DNA from: Agromyces kandeliae
GTDB taxonomy: Bacteria > Actinomycetota > Actinomycetes > Actinomycetales > Microbacteriaceae
NCBI RefSeq assembly: GCF_009674665.1
Contig: NZ_WKJD01000012.1
Span: 248,001 to 312,000 of the forward strand
DNA length: 64,000 bases
Reading direction: 5' to 3'
Shown: positions 63,982 to 64,000 of the stretch, piece after piece
Position numbering within the stretch: position 1 is the first letter of the stretch
Layout of the letters: every line of letters starts with the position of its first letter
Made by a program: the position numbers and the translations under genes
The notes under the pieces: generated by a model
Database searches by the model: none
What the model was told of the DNA's origin: nothing
The model's input: only the letters and a program-made list of their open reading frames with translations

Positions 63982-64000
63982 CGAGGTCACTTCCTGTTCT

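Overview
The window is high-GC actinobacterial DNA, most likely from the family Microbacteriaceae (an Agromyces-like organism). The reasons are the strong G/C bias at third codon positions, the frequent GGATGCC/GGCATCC words, many leaderless promoters of TANNNT type, and the order of the genes at the right end. That end carries rpsF-ssb-rpsR-rplI, dnaB, cca, a DUF6049 gene, murJ, trxB-trxA, parB-parA, rsmG and jag. In actinobacteria this block lies beside the chromosomal origin, so dnaA/oriC is probably only a few kb beyond position 64000. I see no tRNA, rRNA, IS element, prophage or CRISPR array. About 60 protein genes are supported, plus terminators, promoters, operators and centromere (parS) sites. 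Gene calls are read from the sequence and family knowledge; no database search was run.

Left part (1-26 kb). There is a partial class II glutamine amidotransferase, a lipoprotein with a beta-lactamase-like fold whose catalytic motifs are lost, small membrane proteins, an SMR efflux pump, a PIF1-like helicase, a CopD-CtaG fusion and HU. These are followed by an L28-L33-S14 ribosomal operon, a glutamate decarboxylase beside a membrane protein, and a glycine betaine-type ABC transporter (proV-proW-proX). A zinc uptake operon follows (znuA-znuC-znuB-znuB-zur); its promoter carries a Zur-box-like palindrome over the -35 element. Next comes a branched-chain 2-oxoacid dehydrogenase operon (E1 alpha, E1 beta, E2) led by an aromatic aminotransferase.

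Middle part (26-43 kb). Here are a small four-TM membrane protein, a hydrolase with a small WXG100-like helical partner, a phosphotransferase, a tyrosine phosphatase coupled to purB, two small membrane proteins, pntA-pntB transhydrogenase, and an HTH-adenylate cyclase fusion divergent from an IclR regulator. A 3-hydroxybenzoate 4-monooxygenase-like gene and a 2,2-dialkylglycine decarboxylase-like gene diverge from an AT-rich repeat. An FAD oxidoreductase and a GerW/YtfJ-like protein complete this part.

Right part (43-64 kb) is the replication and segregation core. Between dnaB and rplI lies a 490-bp gene-free stretch with a cluster of DnaA-box-like sequences. ParA has an unusual extension of about 350 residues. 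Six parS sites (GTTTCACGTGAAAC or one-base variants) lie between 58.4 and 63.5 kb, four of them in a 2.2-kb interval with no convincing gene between parA and an LD-carboxypeptidase. This parS-rich, apparently non-coding interval, with the extended ParA and the DnaA-box cluster, is the most unusual part of the window.
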